Shown here: in pieces, positions 12,194-22,351 of the stretch
Layout of the letters: every line of letters begins with the position of its first letter
Position numbering within the stretch: the first letter of the stretch is position 1
From: Isoetes taiwanensis
Taxonomy: Eukaryota; Streptophyta; Lycopodiopsida; Isoetales; Isoetaceae
NCBI GenBank assembly: GCA_021234155.1
Contig: JAJEKV010000045.1
Location: 1,462,635-1,526,634 of the forward strand
Reading direction: 5' to 3'
DNA length: 64,000 bases
Position numbers and translations under genes: made by a program
Notes under the pieces: generated by a model
Told to the model about the DNA's origin: nothing
What the model saw: only the letters and a program-made list of their open reading frames with translations
The model's database searches: none

Positions 12194-12236
12194 ATCTCCC
12201 CTTCTAAAATTCAACCCATGTCCTCATGGGTCGATC

Positions 12237-13565
12237 CTAGGAGCTGTCATGCTTATTGACAATTTGCACTAGCAATCGAAAAGCAAGATACACGGTCGCT
12301 ACAACAATGAAACAAAAGCAAAACCATCCCGAACCTTTACGGAATGCACTCTGAAGCTCCTTGAGCTCCATCACGTGGAGCTTTGGCCGCGACACAACCA
12401 TTTGGTGTTGCGGAAGATCCATCACTGCGGCGACTCTAGCTTCTCCACTCGGCTGCCTTCGCTCAATGATTCTATCATCTGTACCCCATCTTTCCTCAGG
12501 CTGACGCTCCCTTTGATTCGATCGAGGTTCTCCACGGCCTCTGCCTCTACCAGCATTTGGATATCGATTGGATCGTTCCGGTCCCATGGCACTTCTATCT
12601 AGTCATTTGTGAATCCATGGGCATTGAGGGCTACGCCCCTCAATCTTGCCAAATCTTGGGCAATTGTTTCTTGTGTGGCTGTTGCCCTACAACGAAAACA
12701 ACGCCCCTCTTCAAAGCTTTTGCCTTTCCTCGTCGATTGAGCCGTGGGGGTAACTTACTACCCTCAATCCTCGGGCATTGCCTTGCCCTGATTCCTCATA
12801 TTGTTACTCTGAACCTCCGCAGTTGGTTAGAGATGGCTCCCCCTCTAAATGATCGTCTTTTGGCCATACGAGCTTTAACCGGCCAAGAGGAAGGTGCCTC
12901 TCTTTCTTTTGGGTTTCTAATGCGGCTTTCTGCCAAATCTGTTTCGGCTTTTGGCAATCCGAACAACCTCCTCAAAGGTCCTTATAAGCAACTCGACATC
13001 GTTACTCTTGATATCCACATGAAGGCCCTTTACAAATCTAGAACACAACTTGACTTTATCCATAGCGAGGGACAATGAGGTCTGCAACCTTCTAAACCTC
13101 TCATTATAATCACATCGTGCTACCAGTATTACACAATCGAAGAACTTCGTTCATCTTCTCAACCTTGTACCTCGGAGGTGTGAAATGACCCTCAAAAGGG
13201 TCTTAAAATCAGTAGTAGCCTCAGATCGAGTCTTCCCGGATCAATCGGGGCATGTCTCCCACCAAACTCTTTGCAAAGCCTCCTAACATTGCTCGAGCAA
13301 GCAAAGCCTTCACGTATCGTGCTTTGATCGGATCAAAATAAAATTCTACCCCACCTGGGCGGGCATCGGCATCATCCTGTTGCTGTGTTCTCACTGTGAA
13401 CACTTCTCTTTGGTGTCCTTTAACACCTTATCAATGGCTTTCTCAGCCTCACTTTTCTGCGATGCACTCTCTGCCGCAAGGCTTCTCAATAGCTTGCGGG
13501 GATACTAGTTACATCCGGAGCTCCATAAATCTCCCTCCGCACTACTAGCACCACCAGCATCCATG
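12237..13565 (-). pseudogene. Degenerate gypsy-like gag polyprotein
   Basis: Gag forms the retrotransposon particle and packages RNA. Read on the minus strand, the region around 12.98-13.20 kb gives RCDYNERFRRL, then MDKVKLCSRFVKGLHVDI and IRTFEEVVRIAKSR, the pattern of the Retrotrans_gag family. About 300 bp further on, CFRC is followed, after a one-base frame slip, by GNSHTRNNCP. This restores a CCHC zinc knuckle (about 12664-12705). The C-terminal part (12237-12587) is Arg/Gly-rich (GRGRGEPRSNQ) and then hydrophobic. The proposed ATG near 13565 starts MDAGGASSAEGDLW, and stops follow soon after. At least three frame breaks make it a pseudogene. Confidence 0.7.
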
Positions 13566-13656
13566 ATCTCTTACTAGTACGCACATAGACAATGGAAACA
13601 TTAACAACCCACTTCAAGAGCATGAACCATTCTCAACTCCCACTAAGATCCAAACA

Positions 13657-13668
13657 CGCTCGATACCA
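13657..13668 (-). other. Primer-binding site next to LTR copy C
   Basis: Minus-strand TGGTATCGAGCG lies two bases inside the terminal CA of copy C. It is a variant of the initiator tRNA-Met PBS lacking one A (CGAGC instead of CAGAGC). The same variant is used by the outer element at 17819-17830. Confidence 0.7.
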
Positions 13669-13670
13669 AT

Positions 13671-13829
13671 TGTAACGTTCCTAACCGACATGCCCTTAAC
13701 CAACTGGGCAAAACCGTCTAGACGTTTATGAGTAGTCGCTTCTACCCATTTATCTTGGGTGTCACCGAACGCCCACAGTGCACATTCAAGGTTCGAATAC
13801 TCGAAAGCGGTCTACCATGGGCCGTTCTG
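13671..13829 (-). repeat. LTR-like ~159-bp repeat, copy C (5' LTR position)
   Basis: Third copy of the A/B family. Its minus-strand 3' end is GGAACGTTACA followed by a PBS, a leader and gag, so it occupies a 5' LTR position. The outer end reads CAGAACGGCCCATGG rather than TGTAACGGGCCCATGG in copy B. Confidence 0.65.
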
Positions 13830-13832
13830 GGG

Positions 13833-16800
13833 AGGCCAAACCGTAGGGAGAAGAAAGAAGAGGAAAGGAGATGCTTCAAGAGAGCTGATGAGCGAACATG
13901 ACGTAAGAAGCACATAAATAGGGAAAAAAGAACAAACTAAGCGCTAATCGCCAACCGCCTCGTATTTTAGAACCTCGTTTTCCTTCTATTCGTTGAAACG
14001 AAGGAAAACGCCATTTGTTATCTGTGGAGAGCATTTATTTGGTTTTGGGAGTGAAAAGATGTATAAGAATATCGCATCCCCTGATGGAAGATAAGAAGGA
14101 GTACGATGACTTTGGCGAGTATACCTTTAGGGGTAACCGAGAAGAGGCAATACATAGGAACTCTAAGTCCCGATAAAAAAAATCAAGACGAGGTGTATAG
14201 ATTACAAGGAGTGAGATTTTATAGACTAGTAGTCCATATATCTTAAGAGTTACGCTACGCGCGGGGAACAATTGTAGGTACTGAAGTAGAAGGTGGAGGA
14301 TCCGTTGTCTTGAGGCATAGACCCGTTAGAGGTTATGACTTTGAAACTCTTAAGAGGGTAAGGAATTGGATAATCATATGGCGGTTACTAACGAAGATTG
14401 AAACATTGGGTTTTCCTATTAGAAGACCAGAAGGTTTGAGTGCCTCCACTTCAAAGATGAGGGAGTCAAAGATTAAGCATTTGAAGCTGATCAAAAGCTG
14501 AAGTCGACCTGCTAACTTAATAACAATAGGTTAATTGTAACTAAGTATGGGTGGTATGATACACAAAGGATCCTTAGCGAAAGAAGCCTTTAGAAAAGCT
14601 CCTCATCTGGGGTAGCAAACCTTCGGAATTATGGCATAATCCCATGGGTGGTATGATAGTGTATATACACGACTGGAATACCATAAGGCACTAAAGGGAT
14701 GGTTAAAGTAGCTGGGGATCCTATCAAAAATGTAGGCAGCATATGGATTTCCAACATAGAGTTGGCCACTGCCCAGTTGGGAAGTTGGTGGCTCAGCCAC
14801 ATTATAAAGGTACATAGGCAATAGGTTTTGTTTCAAGGAGCTACCAAGCTTACACTTTAGCTAGGTTAGAGCAGAGCTCTAGCATTGTGGGATGTGGAGA
14901 TATGTTTATTATGTACATACCATGTACAGATATGATAAACATCTCAGGGAGGTAATTTAGGTGGCGACGCAAGGAGGAGAAAGACGAGGGTATCCTAAAG
15001 TTACTGATGAAAGATCTGGAGATACGTTTGAAATGTGCAAAGGACCATCAATCCGTTGCATGCTAGGGTATGATGTGGTAGTTGGCACTTGAAATAAATG
15101 TCAACGGGCAATAGAATAAAGCTTAAGGTAGTGGGGTTGAGTAGTACAATAGTACAATTCCAGGATAAGTAGCGAATAGCAGTTACCTGCTAAATGTTCG
15201 AATGTGTCTTGCATAAACACCTAAGACTAGCTTTCCCATATGATCCATACCTGGATCAGGCAGAGGTGACGCCATGGGTTACATGGGGGTGCAAGTTAAC
15301 ATATACAAGACTCGAACATTGATACAAGCCCGGGTTATATTAAACGTAGGTAATTGTAGAAGGCTCACAAAATACAAGGCAAGCACCTTGATGACTCCAG
15401 GTAATTCACGATTTATACGAAGGCTCACCCGCTCTTAGGCCATGACTATGGCTTAAATGAAGATGCCAAGTCATTTGGAATGCCAGAACAGTAGCATAAC
15501 ATCATGACAGAGAAATGTAATGACTAACATTTCGAGGATGCAGGACAACGTTGGATGGATCATAACCCCCAATGATAGGTGGGTTAACAATATAGGGAGC
15601 ATATAATAGCGGCTTAAAAGCCACAAGACGGTTAATGAATACATAAAGGAGTAATTGGATTGGTGACTCTACTGAATAAAGGTCACAATCAAAGAGTGAA
15701 ATATGTAGCTGTGGCAGGCATAAGGGTCGGAATACTGAAAATCGATCATAGACTTAGAAAACATATTGAAGAAGAGAAGGAATAAAGGACCCTGATGTAT
15801 GATATTTAGCAATCTAGATAGAAAGGTTATTTCCTAACATGAAGGTTAGTCTTTGCTAACATGCAAAGATATACCTGCAGCTTGAAAGGCAGCAAGAGCC
15901 GAAAAACTCTTTAAAGATTTGGTGTATGGCTTAGGGAGGAAGACGTCCATGTCTTAGGACAACATGGTGAATTGAGTTCACCAAGGACCCTTTTTTTTTT
16001 AAATAGATAGATAGGTAGATAGCATTTATACGTCATGCCATATTGGCAGCGTCCATGAGGACATATGACAGACCCCCAGAGACTTGAACACAAGATCTCT
16101 GAATAGAGGAGGCCTATCTTGAGAGGTCTTTGGAAACATTTTGCTCGGACCTTATCTAGGTACCCTAGAAGGAGGTGAGTAATCAACAATGGTTGGGTGG
16201 CATTGGAATGTACGGGAGAACACTCCAAAAGAGGGTAGACGGTTGTCACTTTTAAAGCGCGGTGGCAACAGATAATTAATCACATCCATATAGACGGTGA
16301 AGTTTGGCACAAAGTGTTGAGATTATTATGGGGGTTCTAACACAGGCACTCACTACGTATGACAGAGTTTGTACCGTGGTAGTGCGGGAAAATGGTCCAT
16401 AAAAGAGAACCGACCATTGAGAAGAAGTAGTGAGAGGTGGTAGGATTAAAGCTACCCATGGTCTAGAGGGTCTTTGCATGGCAGTCCCTAGTTGGTTGGG
16501 CTTAAAAGAGATCCTTTCTGCGGGAAATAAGGCGAGCTAAGGTTTAGGCGTCGAGTAAGGTCTAACATAAAGCATATGAATATAGTATGGATTGAATCAT
16601 GGCAAGGCCGAAGAAATTGTGTTATCACGGCATCTACCAAAGGAAAATAATTAAAATTATAGGTCGAGGAACGTAGATGGCGGACATTATTATAATTAAG
16701 CCTAAAGAATATCCAAGGATATAACACGTGCTGCTATTCTAGAGAGTTACCCTGTCGTTAATTAAATTCTGGAATTAGTCCCACCAAGTGAGTTGATGTT

Positions 16801-16870
16801 ATCATAACAAGTCGGCCGGACTTGCGAGATTACGTCGTTTCACTTGGTCGGTTTATTCCTAGGGAATACT
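13833..16870. other. Unassigned interior of the outer LTR element
   Basis: About 3 kb of A/G-rich plus-strand sequence without a recognisable gene. Minus-strand open frames (for example 15911-16249 and 16488-16727) show no pol motifs. Given its position next to the outer PBS and LTR it is probably decayed gag-pol or untranslated interior. That is inferred from position only. Confidence 0.4.
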
Positions 16871-16903
16871 AGCTTTATATATGGTTAACAGTTATCCGGT
16901 CAA

Positions 16904-17043
16904 CTATGGCAGAGAGATGTCGACTCCCGTGGCTATGGCAAGACTGCTTAATCTGGCGGCTATGGCGAGAGAGCTTGCTCCGGCGACTATGGCGAGAGAG
17001 CTTGCTCCGGCGGCTATGGCGGAAAGAGCTTGCTTCGGTGGAG
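16904..17043. repeat. 27-bp tandem repeat
   Basis: Four to five successive units begin CTATGGC and end near CTCCGGCGG. The two central units are almost identical (CTATGGCGAGAGAGCTTGCT core) and the outer ones are degraded. The unit length is a multiple of three and keeps a 276-codon plus-strand frame open (16881-17711), which I do not consider a gene. Confidence 0.8.
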
Positions 17044-17156
17044 TTGTTGCCTCCACAACGTGGGTTTACCAAAGGCACGCCTCTAATTTAAATAGGAATA
17101 GATGCACTATAAATACTAGAAAAAGGGTTATATTACTTCAAGAAAGAAGTTGGCTT

Positions 17157-17206
17157 ATTGGTAAAGGTGTTGGCTTGGGTGCAGAAGGTCAGGGGTTCAA
17201 TCCCAT
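17157..17206 (+). repeat. tRNA-like SINE head, copy 1
   Basis: TGGCTTATTGGT fits the Pol III A box (TRGCNNAGTGG) with one mismatch. About 35 bp later GGGTTCAATCCC fits the B box and T-arm. This is a tRNA-derived promoter of the kind carried by SINEs. There is no complete cloverleaf and no clear tail. Confidence 0.5.
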
Positions 17207-17288
17207 GATGTACCTTTTCTTAAAAGAACTGCTAACTGGACAAAACAGAATATTAGTTATGTATAACAAAGTAGTAGTGCTACATAAA

Positions 17289-17378
17289 GATAGTTGGCAA
17301 GATGGAAAGAGTGTTGGGTTGGAAGTGGGAGGTCAGGGGTTCAAAATGCGGGCGGAAAAAGGCTTTTTTTTTTTTTTT
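17289..17378 (+). repeat. tRNA-like SINE head, copy 2, with T-run
   Basis: Resembles copy 1 (TTGGCAAGATGG, then GGAGGTCAGGGGTTCAAAATGC). It is followed by an 18-bp T-run (about 17363-17380), which could act as a Pol III terminator. Two heads about 130 bp apart suggest a dimeric or duplicated insertion. Confidence 0.45.
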
Positions 17379-17818
17379 TTAAAGACGGATGCGTATTTTT
17401 ATCTGGCCGGACCGTATGGTATGGCTGCGATCCTTATCACGGCCGGTTCGTCGAGAAAAACACCTCCAAAGACAGCAGCGCCCCTTTTGATTTTTCGGCG
17501 GCCTGTTGTCTTTTCGACCTCGGGAGGCGTGCCCCTTAGGGTATTTGGAGGTGCCCGATCCATTGGAGCCGTTTTTAAGCCTTCATCGAACTACCTACAA
17601 AGCGTTATAGCCCTTCAAACTTGGGTCCTCCAGTCACAACTTTTTCCCTCCAAAATCGCCCTAAACTTCCTAAAACTCACAATTTATTACATCCACCTAA
17701 CACAAAACTAAATCACCAAAAAGTTAAGCAGTCCAACTAGCCTAAACTCCCACTCAACTACCGAACTAGCGGGTTAAAGATTTGAGTGAGTGCTATGATT
17801 CCGGTCAACCAAAATCAT

Positions 17819-17830
17819 GGCTCGATACCA
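17819..17830 (-). other. Primer-binding site of the outer gypsy-like element
   Basis: Minus-strand TGGTATCGAGCC begins one base after the terminal CA of the 5' LTR (17832). It is the same one-base-deleted variant of the initiator tRNA-Met site as at 13657-13668. Confidence 0.75.
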
Positions 17831-17831
17831 A

Positions 17832-19499
17832 TGACGCTCCCACGAACATATCGACACTTGGGCGTATACATCACGGGACTTCCCTCCCATGGCGACCAAC
17901 TCACCATGAGCGGGGCCCTCCGTCTAACTTTCGGGCCATCTATAAGAAGATGCTCAAGTGAAGGACACAGAGGGGTCATTCGCCCACGCCTTCAATGGGG
18001 CTCCTACGTGAGCTTAAGCGTGAATACAAGGTTAGCACACAACATAATCATATCATAATTTACCACCACGGGGGTGGCACATCCATCAAGTGACAACAAC
18101 AAAGAATATGCATTTAATACTAAGGAAAACACCCAAACCCATGGTTCTACCCCGCTCGGACTCAGGTGAGGATCGACCGACAACTAGGTCTCAAGAGATC
18201 AAAGGCCCGAATCTTGACATGGCGTTGGTGGCATAGAACATCGGCTGGGGTTGTCCACTCCATCCGCCCCCTCCGTGCACACTGCGGATGGGTCGATTCA
18301 CACTATGGCCGCTATAGCCTTCCCAAAAGCTAGACTCAAGGTATCACCCTTTTGAGTCTACTCGTGGTTCATGCGCCCGGTCCGATGAGGCGGTCGGGGA
18401 AGCGTCCCCTTCGGGATCCGCGGTGGTTCCATGGGTGAGCTAGAGAACACGTGCGCATCGCCGACCCCCGCATCCATGCAGAACTTACTCACCCTAAATC
18501 TACTCAAAGTGCAAGATGCTCCATATGGATCACACCTCTACACCCAGGGAGTGTCAGACACATATCCGGCCCTCTACGTGACCGGCTATCAGGCCTAGCC
18601 CACTGTAGGAGTCTAAGGAGCCTTTTATGTTCGTGCAAGACCCCACCCCCACTTCACCACTGTGTCCCTTCTCTGGTGCTAAGCCAGACCATAGCGTCTA
18701 CGACCCGGTGGTCTCTTGTACACAGGCCGCATCTAATGGGAAGTACATGGATTTACCTAGGAGCATCCTACTATCATGGCTCAGAGGTCTCTACCCCCCT
18801 TAATTCCCCCATTTCCAGAGTAATACTATGCAAAGAACTATCCATCCATCCTTTAAGAGCAAACCCAGAATCAGAATATAAAGAGAACTTACCTTTACAA
18901 TCAAGGGTTAGTTCCTACAAGTAAAAATGAGAGAAAGAGGTGAACAAGACAACAAGTGCCCAGTGCGCTACCCTAGAATATCACCCCCATACTAGCCACC
19001 AACCCGAATTCCTGCTAGAACCGTTGTCATTTGGTGCTTCCATCTTCCTGGGACTTGACGTTCAGCTTTGGCTACACAGGTACGTGCTTGGCAAAGGTGG
19101 CCTTCTTGGTCGGCTCCTCAAAGGTGACTTCGGCTCCTCAAAGGTGGTGCTTTCACTTGTCGGCTGGCTCGGCTCCTCAAAGGTGGCTTCGGCTCCTCTT
19201 GGTCGATTATGGCTGATATGGGGGTGGTGATCCACCTTGATGGTTCAAATTAGCATCCACCATCCGGGCCAATCGAGTTTGGCCAGTGGTGGCTTCCCAA
19301 ACCATAATTAGCTTAATTACCCCTTTTAAATATTAATCCCTAAATTATAGGTTATTATCCTTAATAATTAAATTAGCATAGCTAATTTAATCCCTTTAGG
19401 TTAACCCCTAGGTTACCATACCCCATGGTGGCGATCTATACTTGGGTGACGTGTCAATATATTTATCGCATACCGAGTATAAATACTTGAAACGCCACA
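17832..19499 (-). repeat. 5' LTR of the outer gypsy-like element (1668 bp)
   Basis: On the minus strand it runs from TGTGGCGTTTCAAG (19499) to ...GAGCGTCA (17832), with canonical TG/CA ends and a PBS directly beyond. Its U3 end matches the fragment at 3068-3215. Inside, the phrase GGCTCCTCAAAGGTG is repeated three times between about 19107 and 19190. Short plus-strand frames here (18451-18924 and 18940-19230) have no recognisable domain and are taken as chance. Confidence 0.75.
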
Positions 19500-19534
19500 C
19501 TCAACTGTCGGCGTCCGGGACCGCGTGAAGGTGA

Positions 19535-20173
19535 CTAACCGGGGCCAGTAGGGGTGCTGGTAGCTCCATGGCATGTCACCCTAACAATGTGTAAGGGCGT
19601 GTGGAATGTCATCCGGGCGGGATCTATGTCCTGAGTCGGTTGATGAGGTGCTGCTCTTGCCTCTTCCATCAAGCGCGCACCACTATATTCAATGGCTCCT
19701 ATGTCTCCGTTCCGGAACTCTAAGGTGGTCTGCCTCGTCTTTGTGGCATATGCTAGTTGTGGTGTCTGGGCGTGGGTTGTGGCCCCTGTGGGCTGGGTGG
19801 TGGTGGTGGCATGGGGCAGCTTGGTGATGCGATGGGCCATCACGGTTGGCATCTTGCAAGGCTGTCGGTATGTGGATCTATCATGCCCCGTCTTTGTGGC
19901 CTCTCCTCTGGAGTCGGAGATCAGCTCCTGGTGGAATTGTTGTTGCCTTGCCAATTCATGTGCATTGCGTGATTGTTCATGGGCTTCTACATAAAAGCCC
20001 TTGCTTTGTTGCTTACGGCTGCTTGGAGCTCCCCGGTTCAGTGTTTGGCCTTCCTCCCAAGCACTCTCCTTAACCCGACATTGGCTCGCTTCAAAGCCTG
20101 ATGATGCATGCTTCGCGCGATTGGATGATGGTGCCATTGCTCTGATCAACACGCCTATTTTGTCATGGATCAT
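19535..20173 (-). CDS. Hypothetical 212-codon open frame, function unknown
   Basis: I do not recognise this protein. The frame has a real ATG at 20171-20173 and runs 212 codons without a stop, long for this neighbourhood. The product is polar, with a Gln/His/Arg-rich middle (ELARQQQFHQELI) and a Thr/Pro/Ala-rich C-terminal half (ATTTTQPTGATTHAQTPQ). No signal peptide, membrane segment or catalytic motif is visible. It starts 36 bp outside the outer element's 5' LTR. Near its start the DNA carries degenerate duplications (GATCAACA...CCTATTTTGT...CATGG, about 20140-20300). It could be a chance frame in GC-rich sequence or a gag-like remnant. Confidence 0.2.
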   Translation of the reverse strand: MIHDKIGVLIRAMAPSSNRAKHASSGFEASQCRVKESAWEEGQTLNRGAPSSRKQQSKGFYVEAHEQSRNAHELARQQQFHQELISDSRGEATKTGHDRSTYRQPCKMPTVMAHRITKLPHATTTTQPTGATTHAQTPQLAYATKTRQTTLEFRNGDIGAIEYSGARLMEEARAAPHQPTQDIDPARMTFHTPLHIVRVTCHGATSTPTGPG

Positions 20174-20504
20174 GATGGGGAGATGGTTGCCATGAGCCCT
20201 TGATCAACAAGACCTTGCTGCCTATTTTGTGTCATGGTCTACATTGATGGTGGAGGAGGAAGTCCATGAGCCCGCTCGAGTATATGGATCAACAAGATCT
20301 CTTCTGCTTGTCTTCAGATATGGTTGTTGTCTTTCATCAAAGTATGTCGATAGAACAAGATGTTCAAAATCTTTATTGTGAAATTACAAAAGTTTCCATT
20401 TACCGCAATCCGTTGTATCTTTTATATATATTGGTCTTATCGAAAGTATAATGGAACCAGTATGGATCGCTAATCTTCTTATGTTCTTGCAAAGGTCTTT
20501 GTAG

Positions 20505-20515
20505 TTTTTTTTTTT
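20505..20515 (-). repeat. Poly(A) tail of the minus-strand LINE
   Basis: An 11-bp T-run on the plus strand, i.e. a poly(A) on the minus strand, follows the last LINE reading frames after about 225 bp of presumed 3' UTR. It sets the 3' boundary of the element. Confidence 0.7.
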
Positions 20516-20739
20516 GAGAGAAAGAAGCTTTTAGTCATTAATTATAGAAAACAATTACATATTGTCATAGGCATATCCAAAATGATAAGCCAAAATATTG
20601 AAGCTAATAATAAAAAAAGTTTTAAGTAGCTTGAAATAGCAGAACTTGAAAATTTCGAATTTAGCAGTTGAAGATATATATAGATCCAATGAGGTCGGGC
20701 CTAGAAGTGAATCCGAACACCTTAGCGTACTGATCCTCC

Positions 20740-21372
20740 TCAGATGAAGATAGAATATGCATGTATTGAACCTGGCAAAATAGAAAAAGTCGGGTTATAG
20801 GAAGTCAAGAAGTGAAAGTGGTCTCGAATGAAAGGTTGGTAAATGGGGATTTGATTGTTCCCCCAGTCAACCAGCTCAATGAGTCTAACAGAGTTGCAGG
20901 TGGCCATAAGATGGATCAGGGTCCCAAAGCAATCTGCACGTCCCCTATGATAATAATAGCTCTCTCTGTAGAGTTCAAACTGGGCTTCTGTCATTTCTCT
21001 GCCATATCTATAAATGAACCACCATATTGCTGTCATTAGGTGAGTGCCTTTACAGAATTCTTCTGCCCAAAGAACTTCCCTTTGTGGAACCTCGCTTAAT
21101 TTATCCATTAGCTGCCCTTTGACTGTCCCAGTCCAGAAACTGTCATCATGATTGAATTGAAATGTATCATTCCTGTTTCTTTCTAGTCTTGCCATTATGT
21201 TCTCTTCAGCACTGTCATATTGGAGATCAAGCTTGAACTTGCAATTCCAAAGGTAATCTAGCAACAGCAGCATCTGAATTAGTAACATGATCATGACAAT
21301 GAAGTTTAAAGCTATTAAAGGCACCAGCAAAGTTTCCCAACAGATTCCATTTGTTATCATATTTTTCAGCAT
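20740..21372 (-). pseudogene. Unidentified C-terminal segment of LINE ORF2
   Basis: This 210-codon frame overlaps the zf-RVT frame by about 146 bp in another register, which suggests a frameshift within one original ORF2. Where plant LINEs often carry RNase H, I cannot find the expected acidic catalytic pattern. The sequence is rich in Trp, Tyr and His (EEFCKGTHLMTAIWWFIYRY, then FELYRESYYYHRGRADCF). The upstream portion, before about residue 45, is a shadow of the other frame. It may be a lineage-specific C-terminal domain or a very divergent RNase H. Confidence 0.5.
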
Positions 21373-22261
21373 ATTTATTTTTGTGAGCAGTGGCCATCAT
21401 TTCAATGTCAAAAATGATTTGAAGTTTTATCCAAACAATAGAAATTCGATGACCACCATGAAGACACCTATTTCTGTGTTTCCAGATATTCCAAAGAATG
21501 ATGTAACAGATTGAATTCTTAAGCAAATCATTATTAGAGAGAAATTCAATAATATTTCTAGGCCTAGGAATATCAAAGATATTAAAAATCCAAACCCATA
21601 AGGTGTCTAAATTTTGACATGTAAAAATATGCTGAGCATTTTCAATTGAATTACAACCAATGGGACATAACTGAGAAATAACATGATCTGGTCTCGAATA
21701 AATTCTGTGAATAAGCTCCAAACAAGGAATACTTTTGTTAGCTAACAACCAAGCAAAATAGGTAATCTTAGGCTGGCAATAATTTCTCCAAATACTCTTG
21801 AAGAGCACAGATTCAGATTCAGGATTTATATTCCAGTACTTGGCAGCTTTAGACTTAGGAGAATCTTGAGTTAAGTAGGCATAAATGCTGGAGACTTTGT
21901 AGATCTTCTTTCCTCCACAAGACCAATGATTATTGCACTCAGAATTGGGATCAATTTTAATATTTCTCAAAGATCTCATAATATGATCATAGAGAATTCT
22001 GTCAGAGGAAGTACCACCAATTATAACTTTCAATCTGGTCCAAGAGATCCATTTATCACCCTGCCAAATATTACCCAAGCAAGAAATACCTTTGCTCAAC
22101 CATTTTCTGTAAATTCTAGGATGCTTCAAAGCTAAAAGTCTATGATCTCGAGTAGCCAAGTTTGGATTCCAGAAAATGCTAGAGTTGTGGCAGGACTCAA
22201 TAATTGGATCATGTTGATAACATTTGGAAACCTTATTCCATGAGGTGATTAAATTCCTCAT
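21227..22261 (-). pseudogene. LINE ORF2 fragment with zf-RVT zinc-binding domain
   Basis: The frame contains the zf-RVT pattern of plant LINE ORF2: SIYAYLTQDSPKSKA, then LFKSIWRNYCQPKITYFAWL, a Cys/His cluster (QLCPIGCNSIENAQHIFTC) and the typical WNIWKHRNRCLHGG. It is in the same register as the reverse transcriptase frame (22352-23455). Both belong to one original ORF2, separated now by an in-frame stop at 22352-22354 and a ~90-bp linker. The last 40 or so codons are probably out of frame relative to the original. Confidence 0.75.
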
Positions 22262-22351
22262 AAGAGGGGAAGTGTTTGAGCCAGGCCTGATCTCGTAAAA
22301 AGCGAGAATGAGGGAAGTTGATGATTGATGAGAGGGTGCCCTTCCAAAATA

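Larger units (their letters stand above)
12194..13670 (-). mobile_element. Internal region of a gag-only gypsy-like element (TR-GAG type)
   Basis: In minus order the region contains a PBS (TGGTATCGAGCG, 13657-13668), a short leader, an ATG near 13565, gag sequence, and a polypurine tract (12194-12207) followed by LTR D. No protease, reverse transcriptase or integrase separates gag from the polypurine tract. That is the layout of non-autonomous TR-GAG elements. The upstream LTR is copy C. Its sequence differs from LTR D except for loosely similar ends, so C and D may not be one original pair. Confidence 0.65.
3068..19499 (-). mobile_element. Decayed outer Ty3/gypsy-like LTR retrotransposon with nested insertions
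   Basis: The shell is defined by a full 5' LTR (17832-19499), a primer-binding site (17819-17830), a polypurine tract (3216-3229) and a partial 3' LTR (3068-3215), all in minus orientation. The interior holds a CACTA miniature element and a cluster of smaller LTR sequences (about 6.76-13.83 kb). Removing these leaves roughly 6.8 kb, a plausible gypsy interior. I could not recognise protease, reverse transcriptase, RNase H or integrase in any frame, so it is either very old or was non-autonomous. No target duplication can be tested, because the left LTR end is missing. The two LTRs might instead come from two related insertions. Confidence 0.55.

Noticed and set aside
12557-13078. 173-codon plus-strand frame
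   Set aside because: It is antisense to the gag segment, whose minus-strand motifs (RFVKGLHVDI, CCHC knuckle) explain the open frame.
16881-17711. 276-codon plus-strand open frame
   Set aside because: It runs across a 27-bp tandem repeat (a multiple of three), two SINE-like heads and a T-run giving poly-Phe. No domain is visible, so it is treated as a by-product of repeats.
18451-18924. 157-codon plus-strand frame inside the 5' LTR
   Set aside because: It lies wholly within an LTR and shows no recognisable domain.
19606-20195. Overlapping Trp/Leu-rich plus-strand frames
   Set aside because: They are shadows of the longer minus-strand frame at 19535-20173; the hydrophobic peptides lack regular transmembrane spacing.
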